Source: Atrina japonica (lineage: Eukaryota; Mollusca; Bivalvia; Pterioida; Pinnidae). From it: DNA of 64,000 bases. Both the position numbers and the translations under genes were made by a program. Each line of letters opens with the position of its first letter. The stretch's first letter is position 1. The stretch is taken from the NCBI GenBank assembly GCA_030159075.1, contig BROG01000004.1, positions 2,960,001 to 3,024,000 of the forward strand, written 5' to 3'. The notes below the pieces were generated by a model. It saw only the letters and a program-made list of their open reading frames with translations. It did no database searches and was not told the origin of the DNA. Positions 20,593-34,204 of the stretch are shown piece by piece.

Positions 20593-23547
20593 CCACTTGA
20601 AGTAGGCATTTTAGGGATATCTATCCTTGATGCTAAACGTTTGGGGTATGAAAGTTTTGGGATATGCACAATTTCTGGATAATTGATCAAAATAACCTTT
20701 TTTAAACATGTTTATAGTTACTCTGGCTTTAAATCATATTACAAAGCTGACAAAATATTATATGTACAGTTATTCATTTATATATTATAATACAGGAATA
20801 TTTTGTTTGTGTGTGGTATATGCCTGTTAACAATGATAACTTGACAGTTTTAAGGGCCTTCCTTATTATTCTTCAAAATTTCCAACTGTTTGTGTCATTA
20901 TTTCAGGTAGAACTGGTTAATGTTTACTTTCTGCACATGTTACCTGGTCAGACATGTACTTACATAAACAAGCTATGATATAAATAGTTATAGGTATCCT
21001 TCAGGTGGTCAGTGTGGGCATCTGTAGATTTTTATCTTGACCACTCATTAAATACACAACACCACTATATAGCTATACTGTCAACAGTTACACTGCAGGG
21101 ATTGCCAGAGATTGTTATGGTCTCTTGGGCACAGCTAGAAAACCACAGTAAATATCCCAGCCTCTAAGGTGTTAAGATTTATCTTTCAGACTCCATGCCT
21201 GGGGACTTATCATAATCAGGACTTCAGTCATCCCATATTTATACATGTCAACATGGTTTATGTTAATTTGATTGTAAAATTGTAAAATGTTGAGATTACT
21301 AAGTGGGATAAAATAACATGTAATTACAAACTTTGTTACCAGTTGTAAAAGAATTTCATGGACTTGATAATATAAAATGCACAATGGATAAATCTTGATT
21401 TATATGACATCCACAATTATTACATGGACCATTGTGCTGTGTGGCACCCAGAGATATTTATGGATATGTAACTCATCCAAGTACCCAAGGTTAGTTATTT
21501 ACTTTGATTTTGTTTTGTTTTGGTTTTTGGGGGATTTTTTTTTTTGCCCTCTGGAAACTTTTTGAATTTGGATACATTTTGCCAATGGGCATGTGGCCTT
21601 ATACTTGACCTGCACTGACCATGAAAAAAACACTGATTTATTTGTTGATTTTGGTGACCAAAACTTCCGTTAGGGGATTTAAGTGTATATATATATGTAT
21701 GTTTGGTTTATGTTGGATTTAAATTTAGCAAATGTGTTGACTTACTACAGACAATCAGAAAATTTTAGTGTTAGTTGTAACTAAATGGTATGTACAAAGG
21801 TCAAACTCTATGTATGAGTAAAGGCTAAAGTGTAAGGAAACCTTCAAATTCTGTGATTTTAGGGTCAAAGGTCATTGTCACAGTTTTATAATAACCTTTG
21901 GTTGATGGTAAATTTTGCTGTCATGTATGACTATAACTTAGCTAACTGCATATATATGTTTTATATCTGTTGCTAAATGTCTTACCAAAGATTGTTTTTT
22001 ATTATCCCATCTTTAGACAGGCCATTTTATGGGTATGGTGTTGTCTGTTGATCATTTGTCCAATACATAACTTCTATATATATACAATGTATTCATATTT
22101 CAAATAAAAGTTGTTCATGTAAAGGTGGTGTGCCATGGCCTTGACTAAAGGTCATATCTCAAAGGGCAAGGTCACTGTGGCAGTCTGTCATTTTTTTGTC
22201 CAAAGTATGTCTCATTACTTGTTTAGTTCTATTGGTGAAGTACCACAAAATTGACCTATGCTCTTGGCCTCAAGTTGTTCATGGCAAAATATCTGATGTG
22301 TACTATTTGCTCTTGACCTCAGTTAAAATTCTTACTTCATCACTGCAAAATATCTGACATGTACTATCCACTCTTGACCTCAGTTAAAATTCTTACTGCC
22401 TTCACATCCAATACTTATCACTTTCAGAGAGGAAAGTCATGAAATATTCTAGTCTCTGACTGGACTGCCTTATTACAAATCTGAAACTCTTTGCTTCTTC
22501 AGCTAGTGGCTTGAATCACTGAGAGCTACATGTATACTTGGTTGATATCATATAAGAAATTTGGAATTTACCAGTATGTGTGCCATTAAGAATCATGTTT
22601 TATGTTCCAGAGAGTGAATATATTATCATAATAATTCATTTCATGTTTTGCAATATAATTAGTGATAATTCCATGTAAATATTTTTATGTTGTTTTAGAA
22701 TTAATCTATTGAAAAAAAAAAAAATGTTACGTAAGAAATAGCATGGAATGCTACCAAAAATCTGAGATTTAACAGGACATATAATTATCTGAAATTACTT
22801 TAAACTTTGACTCTCCTCCTAATGGTAGTAAAAATGTTGTTTCTGTCCTCATTGCTGTTTCTATTACCGTAGATCATAGTCGCTGATACTGCCGTTATTA
22901 GTGTGTCACAGCAGTACAGTCAAACATATGTTATAACACATTACGTTTTTTCTATGGTTAAATTCTATCACAAGAAACTCGGCATTGGCAATTGGCTCTG
23001 ACATATTCCACATCTCCCTCCATTAATCTTATAATGGCGACATATACTGGGAGGCATTCATAGTAATCTAACTGATGAGTAAATTCAATTTTTGTCTGGA
23101 AATTTGTATAAAGAATGAACCTTGTTACTTGTAATTTGCCTTGACGAAGTGATCACTGTCACAAAGACAACAGCGTCTTAAGCTCGACCATTTTGAAGTC
23201 AAGTAAATGACATTATTTCCACGTCTTCTTTCCTAGTTTTATTATCATGAACAGGCAGTTAAAAATGGGTGACTTAGGGTACATGTCTCAGTTTATGGCT
23301 ATGAAATTTGTGCTTTCTTATAGACCAGACATTTCTTATAGCCATCATTTCACATATGTTGATGTTCATATCAAAATTCAATTAAGGTTTGATAGCGTCT
23401 AGCTTACTTTGAGAAATTTATATCTTTACATTTATATCATGTTGATTCTAATTTTGTAGACTTATTTCTGTTCCAAGTAAAAATTAAACTTAGATAATTT
23501 TTAAAACATAATTTGTATTAGATATAAAAATATATCCTATACATAAA
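20593..23547. other. Long stretch without recognised genes
   Basis: Mostly unique-looking AT-rich sequence. 21505-21545 is G/T-rich. 21820-22200 has AGGGTCAAAGGTCATTGTC and CTTGACTAAAGGTCATATC strings, probably a dispersed-repeat remnant. 22286-22407 is a 61-bp direct repeat, two copies (ATGTACTAT..GCTCTTGACC). 22715-22727 is a poly-A run. Nothing else was identified. Confidence 0.45.
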
Positions 23548-24460
23548 GTAAACCCTTTGTACAGTAATTTCTACCAGTGTTGATAGAGTGTCTTTGTACA
23601 GTAATTTCTACCTGTATAGTAAGTTTGTTATATCCAGTGTTGATGGAGGGTCTTTGTACATTATATCTACTGATATTACCAATTTGTTATATCGAGTGTT
23701 GTTGGAGAGTCTTTGTACAGTAATTTCTACCAGTGTAACAAGTTTGTTATATCCAGTATTGTTGGAGTGTCTTTATACCATAATTTAGTATAAAAAGTTT
23801 GTTGCATCCAGTGTAAATGTAGTGTCTTTGTACAGTAATTTCTACCAGTATAACAAGTTTGTTATATCCAGTATTGATGGAGTGTCTTTATACAGTAATT
23901 TCTACCAGTATAACAAGTTTGTTATATCAAGTGTTGTTGGAGGGTCTTTGTACAGTAATTTCTACCAGTATAACAAGTTTGTTATATCCAGTGTTGCTGG
24001 AGTGTCTATACAGTATTTTCTACTAGTATAACAAATTTGTTATATCCAGTGTTGTTGGAGGGTCTTTGTACAGTAATTTCTACCAGTATAACAAGTTTGT
24101 TATATCCAGTGTTGTTGGAGTGTTTTGTACCGTAATTTTATTAGTATAAAAAGTCTGTTGTATCCAGTGTAAATGTAGTGTCTTTGTACAGTAATTTGTA
24201 CCAGTATAACAAATTTGTTATATTTAGTGTTGTTGGAGTATCTTTATACAGTAAATTCTGCTAGTATAACAAGTTTGTTATATCCAGTTGGAGTTTTTGT
24301 AATTTTATTAGTATAAAAAGTCTGTTTATACAGTGTAAATGTAGTTGTACAGTAATTTGTACCAGTGTAACAAGTTTGTTATATCCATTGATAGTGTCAT
24401 ATAGTTATTGATCTACATATAAGTTTGTTATATTCACGTAAAGGGCTACACAATTAACAG
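23548..24460. repeat. 60-bp minisatellite, about 15 copies
   Basis: Unit of TCTTTGTACAGTAATTTCTA, CCAGTATAACAAGTTTGTTA and TATCCAGTGTTGTTGGAGGG. The 60-bp period gives 20-residue repeated frames. The array decays to the right and traces extend to about 24740. Confidence 0.95.
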
Positions 24461-25343
<883 letters not shown>

Positions 25344-25663
25344 TGTGTGTATATATGCATCTCTGTTGGATTTTTGTCAAATAATTAGTAAAGCTATATA
25401 CTTTGCTAGGCAGAAATTGTACCATGTGTGCCACCCCAAATTTTGTCTTACTGAATAATATTGTTTCTACCACATGAAGTCACAATTTGGTGATTATCTC
25501 CCCTAGATATTTCCATGGTCCTGAGTCTGCCCTGTTTTTCTAATCCCAATACATTAGATTTTGTACAACCCCATGTACACAAAGCCGTAATTGTTTACCT
25601 ATTATAGTGTGTTTTTATAATCAATTTCAATAGGTCAGCATTTCCTTGTTTCTATTCTCTGCA
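25344..25663. other. No gene recognised
   Basis: AT-rich spacer; nothing distinctive. Confidence 0.4.
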
Positions 25664-25681
25664 GGATGAAGAAAAATCAAA
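25664..25681 (+). other. Possible 18-bp microexon
   Basis: A pyrimidine-rich tract (CCTTGTTTCTATTCTCTGCAG) ends immediately before GATGAAGAAAAATCAAAG, which is followed by GTAAAC. In the first frame the 18 bp encode DEEKSK, a charged hexapeptide of the kind found in neural microexons, and the length preserves frame. The donor is only fair (AAAG|GTAAAC). Nothing identifies the host gene. Confidence 0.2.
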
Positions 25682-26478
25682 GGTAAACTGTACATGAAAA
25701 GGAAACATTTTTCTCATTAATATCTCGTTACTTGAAAGAGAACTAGAGCAAAGATTTTATATCAATATAACCATTGTTTATTCATTTGCGAATTATGCTA
25801 TGTAAATTGCTCTTTTTTCATGTGCAGAATCGTCATGGTTTTTTATTTGATATGCTGATAAAGTACTTTAAATTGATGTTATGTTGCTATAATTGTATTA
25901 ACTGTGTATTTGATTTGCATATCATTACAATGTCCTGTATACTTTTACATTTTTGATTTGCCATTTATGCAGTATCATTTTTTTTATATTTATATAGCGT
26001 TAGGATAAATGACGCCATGATAAAAGTCGTAGCTCAGTAAAACTGTCTTTTTACGTGTGTATTTGACCATTATTTGCTAACGGTGCTGGGGACAAATTGG
26101 TACTTATTAAACATTTGGTACTGTGATTCTGCACAATTTGGTTGAATCACAATTTTTATGTCGTCCAGACTCGCTGTCGGAAACATTTGAAGATCGCATT
26201 CAAAAACCTCATTAGATACATTATGATGAGCACATGGCATACAATGCAATGTTTGAAGTCTAAATATATATTTTAAGAGGAAATATCATGATAACATACT
26301 AGTAATCAGATTTCACTTGCTGTAAGGCAGTACAAGCTGCATATTGTTAGTGTACATAAATTTTCTGAGTACAGCAAAAGGAAGAGAACAATACAGTTGG
26401 TTTATTAATCTAATTATATACTATACCCTGCTATGATTAGACTATGATAGTTGTCGTATGTATACGTGTGTGTGTATA
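25682..26478. other. Unique-looking, repeat-poor DNA
   Basis: No element recognised. 25990-26250 is locally richer in CG dinucleotides (GCGTTAGG, GACGCCATG, TCGTCCAGACTCGCTGTCGG) than its surroundings and would be a reasonable place to look for conservation. Confidence 0.4.
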
Positions 26479-26742
26479 TAGTAGAACCTCATCTAAAGAG
26501 CACCTGACTTACGGGACCACCTCACTTACAAGACCACAAGTTTTCAGTCTCTTTATAAATATCTGGGTCTGGCACCATAAAATTTAAGAATTACTTAAGT
26601 CTAAAAAATTTACTCAACTTTGGTTAATCCTGAAATCTGATTGGCTGAGCAGACCAAGTTGAGAATATTCTCAGACTTGAGTAAATTCTCAAGTTTTATA
26701 TGGTGCCAGGCCCTGGTGGTTTTAGTAGCAGGGTTACACTGT
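26479..26742 (+). mobile_element. M1-like element split by a foldback
   Basis: TAGTAGAACCTCATCTAAAG at the left and GGTTTTAGTAGCAGGGTTACACTG at the right resemble M1 ends. The two halves are separated by the palindrome at 26570-26708. Confidence 0.6.
26570..26708. mobile_element. 139-bp foldback element
   Basis: Arms of about 50 bp: TGGCACCATAAAATTTAAGA at the left mirrors the right end TTTTATATGGTGCCA, with few mismatches. The loop includes AATCTGATTGGCTGAGC, a string similar to AATCTGATTGGTTGAGA at 40074. Nearly the whole length can form one hairpin. Confidence 0.8.
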
Positions 26743-26792
26743 GTGAATGTGTGTGTATATATATATATACAATGTATATAAACAAACCTGGA

Positions 26793-26830
26793 GAGAGAGA
26801 GAGAGAGAGAGAAAGAAAGAAAGAAAAAAA
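26793..26830. repeat. GA/GAAA microsatellite
   Basis: GAGAGA passing into GAAAGAAA, just upstream of a SINE. Confidence 0.95.
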
Positions 26831-26850
26831 GACTTGACCACTTATTCTAA

Positions 26851-27060
26851 GGGCCATTGTGTTCGAGTGGTTAGAGCATCCTGCTTTATATAATGAAGTC
26901 TCTTGCCTGTAGTCAGTGCAGGTTTGAGTTCCGCTGGAACCTAAACTGAAGTGGTGAGTAAGTTTGTCACCACGGAAGTCTGGTGATCTCTTCCCAGGTA
27001 CATTGTAACCAGGTTCTCTCTTCCATGATATAAGTGGGCAATTGTTATCTAAACACAACA
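26851..27060 (+). mobile_element. SINE family A, near full length
   Basis: A box GTTCGAGTGGTTAGAGC, B box GGTTTGAGTTCC, then CTAAACTGAAG, AGTTTGTCACCACGGAAG, GGTACATTGTAACCAGG and a shortened 3' end. Confidence 0.8.
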
Positions 27061-27560
27061 ATAGTAAACCTTGATCATCCTATGTTTTTGAAAATGTGCC
27101 GTCAAAAAGAATTGAAAATATCTTACCCGGTAGCTCAGTGGGTAAATAATTCTGTATTTTACAAGGATAATGAATAAAAACATGTCGTAGTTTTAACCAT
27201 GAAGGAAAAAATACTTTAAGTAATTTTATAAGAAAAATAGTAAAATAATTTGTTTACTCTGTTTACTGCTTATCTATGAATAAAGCATCTCAACAGAGTA
27301 CTTGAGAATGTCTGTATGGGTCTTCCATTACATCACTGTGAAGAAAAACAACAGGAACAGACTTAAAAGGTGACAGGAAGATATGTAAAACAGGAAGCTG
27401 GTTTGTCTAAGTGATGTAATGTTATGAAATAGACATAATAGTTATTATGTATATTACATTAATCAGACAAGATGTAAGATCAATTATCAGTGTGTTTGGG
27501 AAGCAATCCACCATCATATAACTGAAAAATTATTGTGTGGTCTTAAACACTTCAAAATTA
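27061..27560. other. No gene; tRNA-like half and SINE 3' scrap
   Basis: 27126-27148 reads CCGGTAGCTCAGTGGGTAAA, like a tRNA 5' half, but no B box follows. 27508-27535 (CCACCATCATATAACTGAAA) is the 3' end of a family A SINE. Confidence 0.45.
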
Positions 27561-27570
27561 AAAAGAAAAC

Positions 27571-27573
27571 GAA

Positions 27574-27614
<41 letters not shown>

Positions 27615-27690
27615 AAGAGAGACAGACAGACAGACAGACAAAGAGAGACAGACAGACAGACAGAGAGAGACAGACAGAGAGAGAGAGAGA
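27571..27690. repeat. GA/GACA microsatellite
   Basis: GA runs with blocks of GACA; produces Arg/Glu/Asp-rich frames of no coding meaning. Confidence 0.97.
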
Positions 27691-29153
27691 GTATACATGT
27701 ATACATAAGTGGCCGGAACTCTTCATCTGAAAATATAATGATTGTGATTTAAAAGTTTTGGTAAGACCAATCATAGAACAAAAATGTTCTCACTTAGTTG
27801 ACATGGTAAGAAGCACTAGAATGGGGCACTCTTTCTTACAGAGCCCATAAAGTAACATACAGGAATTCCTGTTGTTTGTTTTAAAACAAAATGCCAAGTT
27901 GTTCAAACAAAATATTTATTTGTTTGAATGAAATATTATACAACACATCACTGTACAGGCTCCATACATTCTTTTATGATACAATTAATCTTTATTCATA
28001 TTGCAAACCACTGCTTGGTTTGTTAAATGTTTCTTTCATCATTTTATTCCCTCACAGACTTCATAGACATCTTCCAGTCAGAAAGAACAAAAAAAATTAG
28101 CCACAGAATGACAGGCTGTTGATTATAGTCACCAAAATTTGTATTGACCCATTAAATGACCTCAAATTTTGAAAATCGCTATGTCTTCTCTACACTCAGC
28201 TGATTCTTTGCGTAATCAATATATCATACTCTACTGATTATTTTTCATTACTGTTTTTGCTGATGCTTTAAAAGCCCAGTAAAGTAATCAGTCGTCCAAC
28301 GATTGTTTCTTTATTGGACATTTAAGATATATGTAAGCTGAAGAGCGATCATTTAATCAGGGTGGTATAAATGCTTGCATGATGAACAAGTCTTCAAATT
28401 AACTGCCCAATAGAAATAGCGGAAATATCTTGGGGATTGGACAATGATTATACATGGACAATTTTAGATATTTTCTATGAAGTGAAAGAAAATTGTTTTC
28501 TCTTGGGAGGATATTGACGCATTGTTTGATGTGGAAATTTTGTCATTAATGGAAGCAAGACACACATATTTCTGACAACTGTGCTGTGATGTAGGAATCA
28601 GATTTCAAGGTAACAATCTCATTTGTCATTTCAGCATAAAAATAGTGTGGATAATAACAGAAATGTGTAAACGATTCTCTCAATTCTCTCGTTTGCAACA
28701 AGAAAACTTGATTTTTTTATTGCCATATCATTCTTGTAAAACAGTTAGCATATTGCATCAATGCTAAGTAAGTTATCAATTCCACATTGCCTTGTTAAGA
28801 TATCTTTTTGTTAACTAATGTGAAGATTTTAAGCATGACAATCGACAGTTTCAAAGGTGAGTCATATATGTAAGTATGACATATGTATCATATCTTCAGT
28901 CATGTCATATGTAAGATATATGACTCCAATATGCGGAAGCTGCCAATTCTTGTTAGTATGATATAGCTCTTATATATTATATATATATTACCAGTTCTGA
29001 ATACCAGTATCACGCCAAAATCAGAGCAAACAAACTTCTCTATAATTTGTTTTTAAAAAGTTAATAAGTTTAAACTTTAACCACTTTAGCATGCTGAAAT
29101 GTTTATGTATACATCATAACACATGGTATATGTTATATAGTTACTATATACTG
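27691..29153. other. Repeat-poor unique-looking DNA
   Basis: No element recognised. A donor-like TTCAAAG|GTGAGT lies at 28855, preceded by ATG at 28836 in a fair initiation context (AGCATGA), giving MTIDSFK plus one base. Without an upstream promoter signal or homology this is only a pointer. A run of ATATG/CATAT motifs lies at 28861-28930. Confidence 0.4.
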
Positions 29154-29376
29154 TAGAATCAGAAATTTTGTGGGGTTAAAATTTTGTTGTTTTATAAATA
29201 AAACAATATCGTTGACATTAAATTCCATTGAAATAGATAAAAAAAAAAATGTAAAGGGACCTATTACTTGGTATACCGGTAGTTTATGCAAAATTTCATC
29301 ATGGTTTAAATTTCACTCATCTATGAAAACAAGAAAATAAACAGAATTAAAACCACAAAAAATTTTTCTGATTCTA
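29154..29376. mobile_element. 223-bp MITE with ~24-bp terminal inverted repeats
   Basis: TAGAATCAGAAATTTTGTGG at the left and CCACAAAAAATTTTTCTGATTCTA at the right are inverted copies with small gaps. The interior has no frame. No second copy was noticed in the window. Confidence 0.8.
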
Positions 29377-29570
29377 AAGAACATATGTATTTCATTTTTG
29401 AAATCAACACACAGAGTGTCTATGTTATAGTGACAAAATTACTTGGGGGCCTCCAGGGCTGAGTGGTTAGAACTGTGCCCTTAGGGAAATAGGACTGCTA
29501 CAAACGGGGCAATAAATGTATAATATGTTCAGGAACATCACAGTATTGACTTAAAACAGTATACATGTAA

Positions 29571-29712
29571 TTACTGTAAACCTGGAAATTTCGTCCTAAT
29601 ATGTCTTAAATTTGGCCTTTTTAATCACAATTTAATCACTGCAATATCAAATTTAAATTTCTCCTTTACTTTAAATTCGCCCTCTCATCTAGGGGCAAAA
29701 ACAATACAGTAA
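29571..29712. mobile_element. M4-like MITE, short and diverged
   Basis: TACTGTAAACCTGGAAATTTCG at the left, ACAATACAGTA at the right, with AAATTCGCCCTCTCATCTAG inside as in the M4 copy at 52.1 kb. Confidence 0.6.
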
Positions 29713-30849
29713 TTGAGTTTTCTTCTGTTTATATAAATATTTTATGAAACATAAAAAAACACCCAAAACAAACAAAACAAAAAGCACCAAAACAACAACA
29801 ACAACAAAAAGATGAATGGTTTTACAAAATATTGTGACAAGAGAACCTGTTATTTCTGAGTAACTTTCGTAGCATTAATATCCGTGATATTTATTTGGGC
29901 AGATTGAACATTTAATGTACTTAACCCATTTATGAGTCTGGGATTATTTAGCAATGTTAGATAAATTGAAATGGACAGACCCATTAAAAATAGAAATATT
30001 ATCTCATACTTATCCGTCTAATGGATAGAGCTTGGTGTTCATCTTCATCGGAGAACGTTTTCTAAGTATGAACAATTTACATACAGGAAACAAAAACTTT
30101 TCATCTGACAAAAGAAAGGAAAATTTTGATATTAAGGAGATTTCCAAATAAAGCACTTGCATGTGTAAAATCGAGATAAGAACGTTTTTGGTCTCATATT
30201 GCTGTAATATTTACAATTAATTTTGGAGCGTAAATGTTTCTTGTAGAGAATTGGGATATAATGATTGAAATTTTGATAAATATAATTCAGATTTATAGCG
30301 CTAGATTCATAGATTTGTTTCCAGATAAGGTAGGATGGAATCAACAGAAATGCAATAATTACATTCAATGTTTGTATCAGATACTGTTATGTTGTGATTT
30401 GGATATGATTAATGTAGCACTAAATCGGCTTTGTCTTCCCCTCGTGTATGTATCAAGGGAAGAAAGCAATCATTTGTTAAGTATCATTAACATTATATTT
30501 TCATGCTACATTTTCATTTGTGATTCCATATCTCTTTGGAATTGAATTATCTTTTAAACGATTTTCATAAGGGACATTTTTATCTCCTCACTTATTATTT
30601 CCATAATTTTGCATCTGTGTAAAAAGTATGTAACTTGCGGGTATATCATTTTTTGATAGGGAATGTATGAAGAAAATCTCCTTCCCAATTATTTTCATTT
30701 CTTCCTTATTTCTGTTTGCCTTTTCTATGTGGTACATAACTGATAGTGGTTCAGGTATCATATTTCTTATTTGCTTCACCAAAACAAAAAATCACTTATA
30801 AGGAAACTTCACTCTCTACAGATGAAATCCCATGTATTTTTACCTGTCA
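29713..30849. other. Unique-looking AT-rich DNA
   Basis: 29750-29815 is A-rich with CAA repeats. Overlapping frames at 30132-30545 on both strands resemble no known protein and are of chance length. Confidence 0.4.
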
Positions 30850-31141
30850 TTGTGGCTCCGTGGAATACTGCTTGATTCGCAACAAGAGGATTGCGAGTTC
30901 GAGCCTCAGTGGGGACGGCTGGGTTTTCCAGTCCTTCAGATGAGACAGTAAAAAATGAGGTTCCATGTCACAGTAGATGTCGGCACGTTAAAGTACTCTC
31001 ACTGCTCAATGGCCATAAGTGTAACAGTAGGTGTAAGTGCTGAGCATAGGCCAAAATTTGAAGGCCTTCACCGGCATTTCGTGACGTCTCCATATGAGTG
31101 AAAGATTCTTGAGTGGGACGTTAAACAACAATACTACAACA
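30850..31141 (+). mobile_element. SINE with family B body but a different tRNA head
   Basis: The head (GTGGCTCCGTGGAATACTGC ... GCGAGTTCGAGCCTC) has A and B boxes unlike the GCCGGCCTGGCTCAG head of other B copies, while the body is family B (CACGTTAAAGTACTCTCACT, TTCACCGGCATTTCGTGACG, GAGTGGGACGTTAAACAACA). There is a small internal duplication near 31020. Confidence 0.85.
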
Positions 31142-32944
31142 ATGAACTTATGCCAATGCCTGGTAAAGAAACGGTCATAAACTTTTTAAAGGCATGTTAG
31201 ATATGACGATCCAGTACCAGGAGTCACTCATGGGACCTTCCAACTTGCAATACAAACGGTTTGATTAACATGGCCACTGTATTTTCTGATATTACTATAT
31301 ATGTACCTTGTACTTATATCAGCCATATCTATATTGAACATTTCATACTCTCAAAATTTCACTAACTTGATATAGAAATATGAATGACGGCAACAAAAAT
31401 GATGGAAGTCTTATGCTAATTTTATGAATGCGCTAATTGGTGTTTTGCATATATTTTGTACTAAATTTTAATTATTGTACACAAACATTGTAAAAACTTG
31501 TATGTCAGTGCTGGAGAGTGCTTACCTTATTGATTTCATCCATCCTTCTGTCTTTCTATCAATATCTGTCCAGACGTTTGTCACAAAGAAATGACATCAT
31601 TAGCGATTTGTTCTGATTTATTTTCTGCCTGTCAATCATACTGACAAATAGCGATGTGGTTTTGTATAAAATGCATCATGGGTCCCGTAGCTGCTGACCT
31701 GCAAAACAATCTTGAGAAAAGGCAAAAGAATATTGCTAGCACAAATAAATCCCCAGAATTTATTATTTTTTTTTTGGGGAGGGGGACAATATGATACAAG
31801 AAAAAAAGAGCCTCGTGGTTTATGATGGACTTTGGCAAGTAAATGTATAATGAATGTGTTAATCAAATATGAAAAAGCTATCTAAGTTTGTAGCCTGGTG
31901 TTTACCTTAATGATGTGGCAAAAACTGTCTGAAGATAGATGTGCTAAATATAGAAATAATTAGGCATGGCGAAATATCGTAAATCTTGTTTTTATATGTG
32001 GTATCGTTATTTTTTGTATGAATTTGTCAATATATGATCAAGATTACTGTCGATTCTCCATAACAAACATATATGTTGACAAGGCGGAAAGTATAAACAA
32101 TTCCAACGGAAACGTTTTCATGGTATCACTGTAGTCATGTGACATCTCACTGTTGTCTGCTACTCTTGTGGATATGAGGATATTGTACTTTGAATTCTAT
32201 ACGATATACCAATAGTTAAACATTGATCATTTTAAACAAATAAGGTAAGAACTATTTGATATTATCCAAGTTTAAAACCAATGTTATCTTAGATCCACCC
32301 ATTATTTTCATCTAACAAATATGTGACAAAAAGATAAGAATTGTGAAGGGTCTTCCAATAAATCACAGACACTTAATGAAATATTGGCAACATGGTCTAA
32401 ATTATAGCCATTCAATTCTGGAGATTATTGGTTGTAAATTGTTCTATAATTGCTGAAATATTGGTTATTTATAGTATGTACTTGATGTAAACGGACATAT
32501 TGGTCTTGATTCTATATCGGTTTTTATTGCATAGAAGGACACTACAAATTTTACTGCGATGTCGTAAGTAGGAAATGAGTCCAGTTATAAGAACTGACTC
32601 ATCGTAGAAATTTGTAGGGCAATCAATTTTGTACTTAATTGGAGGTTTTAAACAGGTTGGTCATTCTTATTCAATGTCATCCAAATAAGCTGATTAAAAA
32701 ACATAGATCCACCTGCAATACCGTCCACATAATGTAGTACTGAGGATGATGCTCAGATTATATCAACATAACCAATGTTCCATGTCATCTGCTAAAAACT
32801 GGTCTAGAGAATGGTCAATAAGACTAGATCCACCTACAATGTCCACAAGAGAATCATCAGTTAGGATAAAACCACCACAATGTCATACTCATGATATAGT
32901 TAGAGGAAGATAAGCCAGATTATACTCATGTATAATGTCTTCCA
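31142..32944. other. Repeat-poor unique-looking DNA
   Basis: No array, SINE or MITE seen apart from weak similarity to GTC-rich dispersed repeats near 31545-31580. Confidence 0.4.
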
Positions 32945-33600
32945 TATGAGGTAGTATAGAGGGTATACTGTCAACATGAGGTAGTATAGTGGGTATGCCA
33001 TAAACATGAGGTAGGTAGTATAGAGGATGTGTCATCAATACGAAGTACTATAGAGTATATGTTATTCACATGAGGTAGTGTAGAGTGTATGTCATCCACA
33101 TGAGGTAGTACAGAGGGTATGTTATCCATATGAAGTAGTATAGATGGTATGTCCTCCACACATGGTAGTGTAGAGGGTATGTCATCTACATGAGGTAGTA
33201 TAGAGGGAATGTCATTCACATGAGATAGTATAGAGGGTATGTCATCCACATGGGGTATTAAAGATGGTATGCAATCCGTATGAGGTAGTATAGAGGGTAT
33301 ATCATCTCCATGAGGTAGTGTGAAGGGTATTTAAACCACATTAAGTAGTATAGAGGGTATGTTATCCAAATGAGGTAGTAAAGATGGTATGCAACCCACA
33401 AGAGAGAGTGTAGAGGATATGTTATCCACAAAAAGTAGTATAAAGGGTATGTTATCTACATGAGGTACTATAGATTGTATGTTATACACATGAGCTAGTA
33501 ATAGAGGGTATGTCATCCACATGAGGTAGTAAAGAAGGTATGTCATTCACATGAGGTAGTATAGAGGGTATGTCATCCCCATGAGGTAGTATAGAGGATG
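32945..33600. repeat. 30-bp minisatellite, about 21 copies
   Basis: Unit TGAGGTAGTATAGAGGGTAT plus GTCATCCACA. The 30-bp period yields 10-residue repeats on the minus strand (HVDDIPSILP-like) that reflect the array only. Confidence 0.96.
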
Positions 33601-34204
33601 ATAATTCAGATTTTACCTATCAACAGTGTCATCATTTGTAAGTTATTCTTGAGAATAATGTTACAATTTTGTCCAGATTTCCAGATCAGGAGAATGATAT
33701 GATTGATAATACTGGAGTAAATGTGTATGGATTTCTATACTGTCGGCACAATTTCTATAAATGTGTATGGATCCCTATACTTTCAGCTTTGTGAGACATT
33801 ATTTGCCCATTCTAAATAACACAATAAACATTGAAACACAATACTTACTTGTCCATTCATGGTATGTTTGTTTTCTGGTCTGCCATCAATGCTAAACCTC
33901 AGAGTAAGACTCTTATTTTGCTGTTGTCTAAATGACATATGTATTGATGATATGGGCTAATTGTATGATTGATATCTGTGTAAAGTCAATTTCACAGAAT
34001 AATATTGACAGTTAGTCGGTCATTTTAACCACAGTATTCTTTATTTTGTTGTTATGCCCCGAGATAAAAGATTGCAGCTTATTGTTTGTGGTCAGTTTGT
34101 CTGTTTGCAACATTTCATATTTTGGCCATTTTGATAAATTAAAGTTCTGACCAAAATAGTAATTTTGAGTTTCTATATGATAACCAAATTTGGTATGTAG
34201 CTTT
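33601..34204. other. No gene recognised
   Basis: AT-rich, with one short doubled motif (AAATGTGTATGGAT) near 33720-33770. Confidence 0.4.

Noticed and set aside
27126..27200. tRNA gene at GGTAGCTCAGTGGGTAAA
   Set aside because: Only the 5' half is tRNA-like; no B box or acceptor stem closure was found.
28836..28855. First coding exon MTIDSFK with donor GTGAGT
   Set aside because: The donor is good, but there is no promoter or upstream evidence and too few codons to judge.
30132..30545. Pair of overlapping frames on opposite strands
   Set aside because: Neither resembles a protein family; lengths fit AT-rich background.
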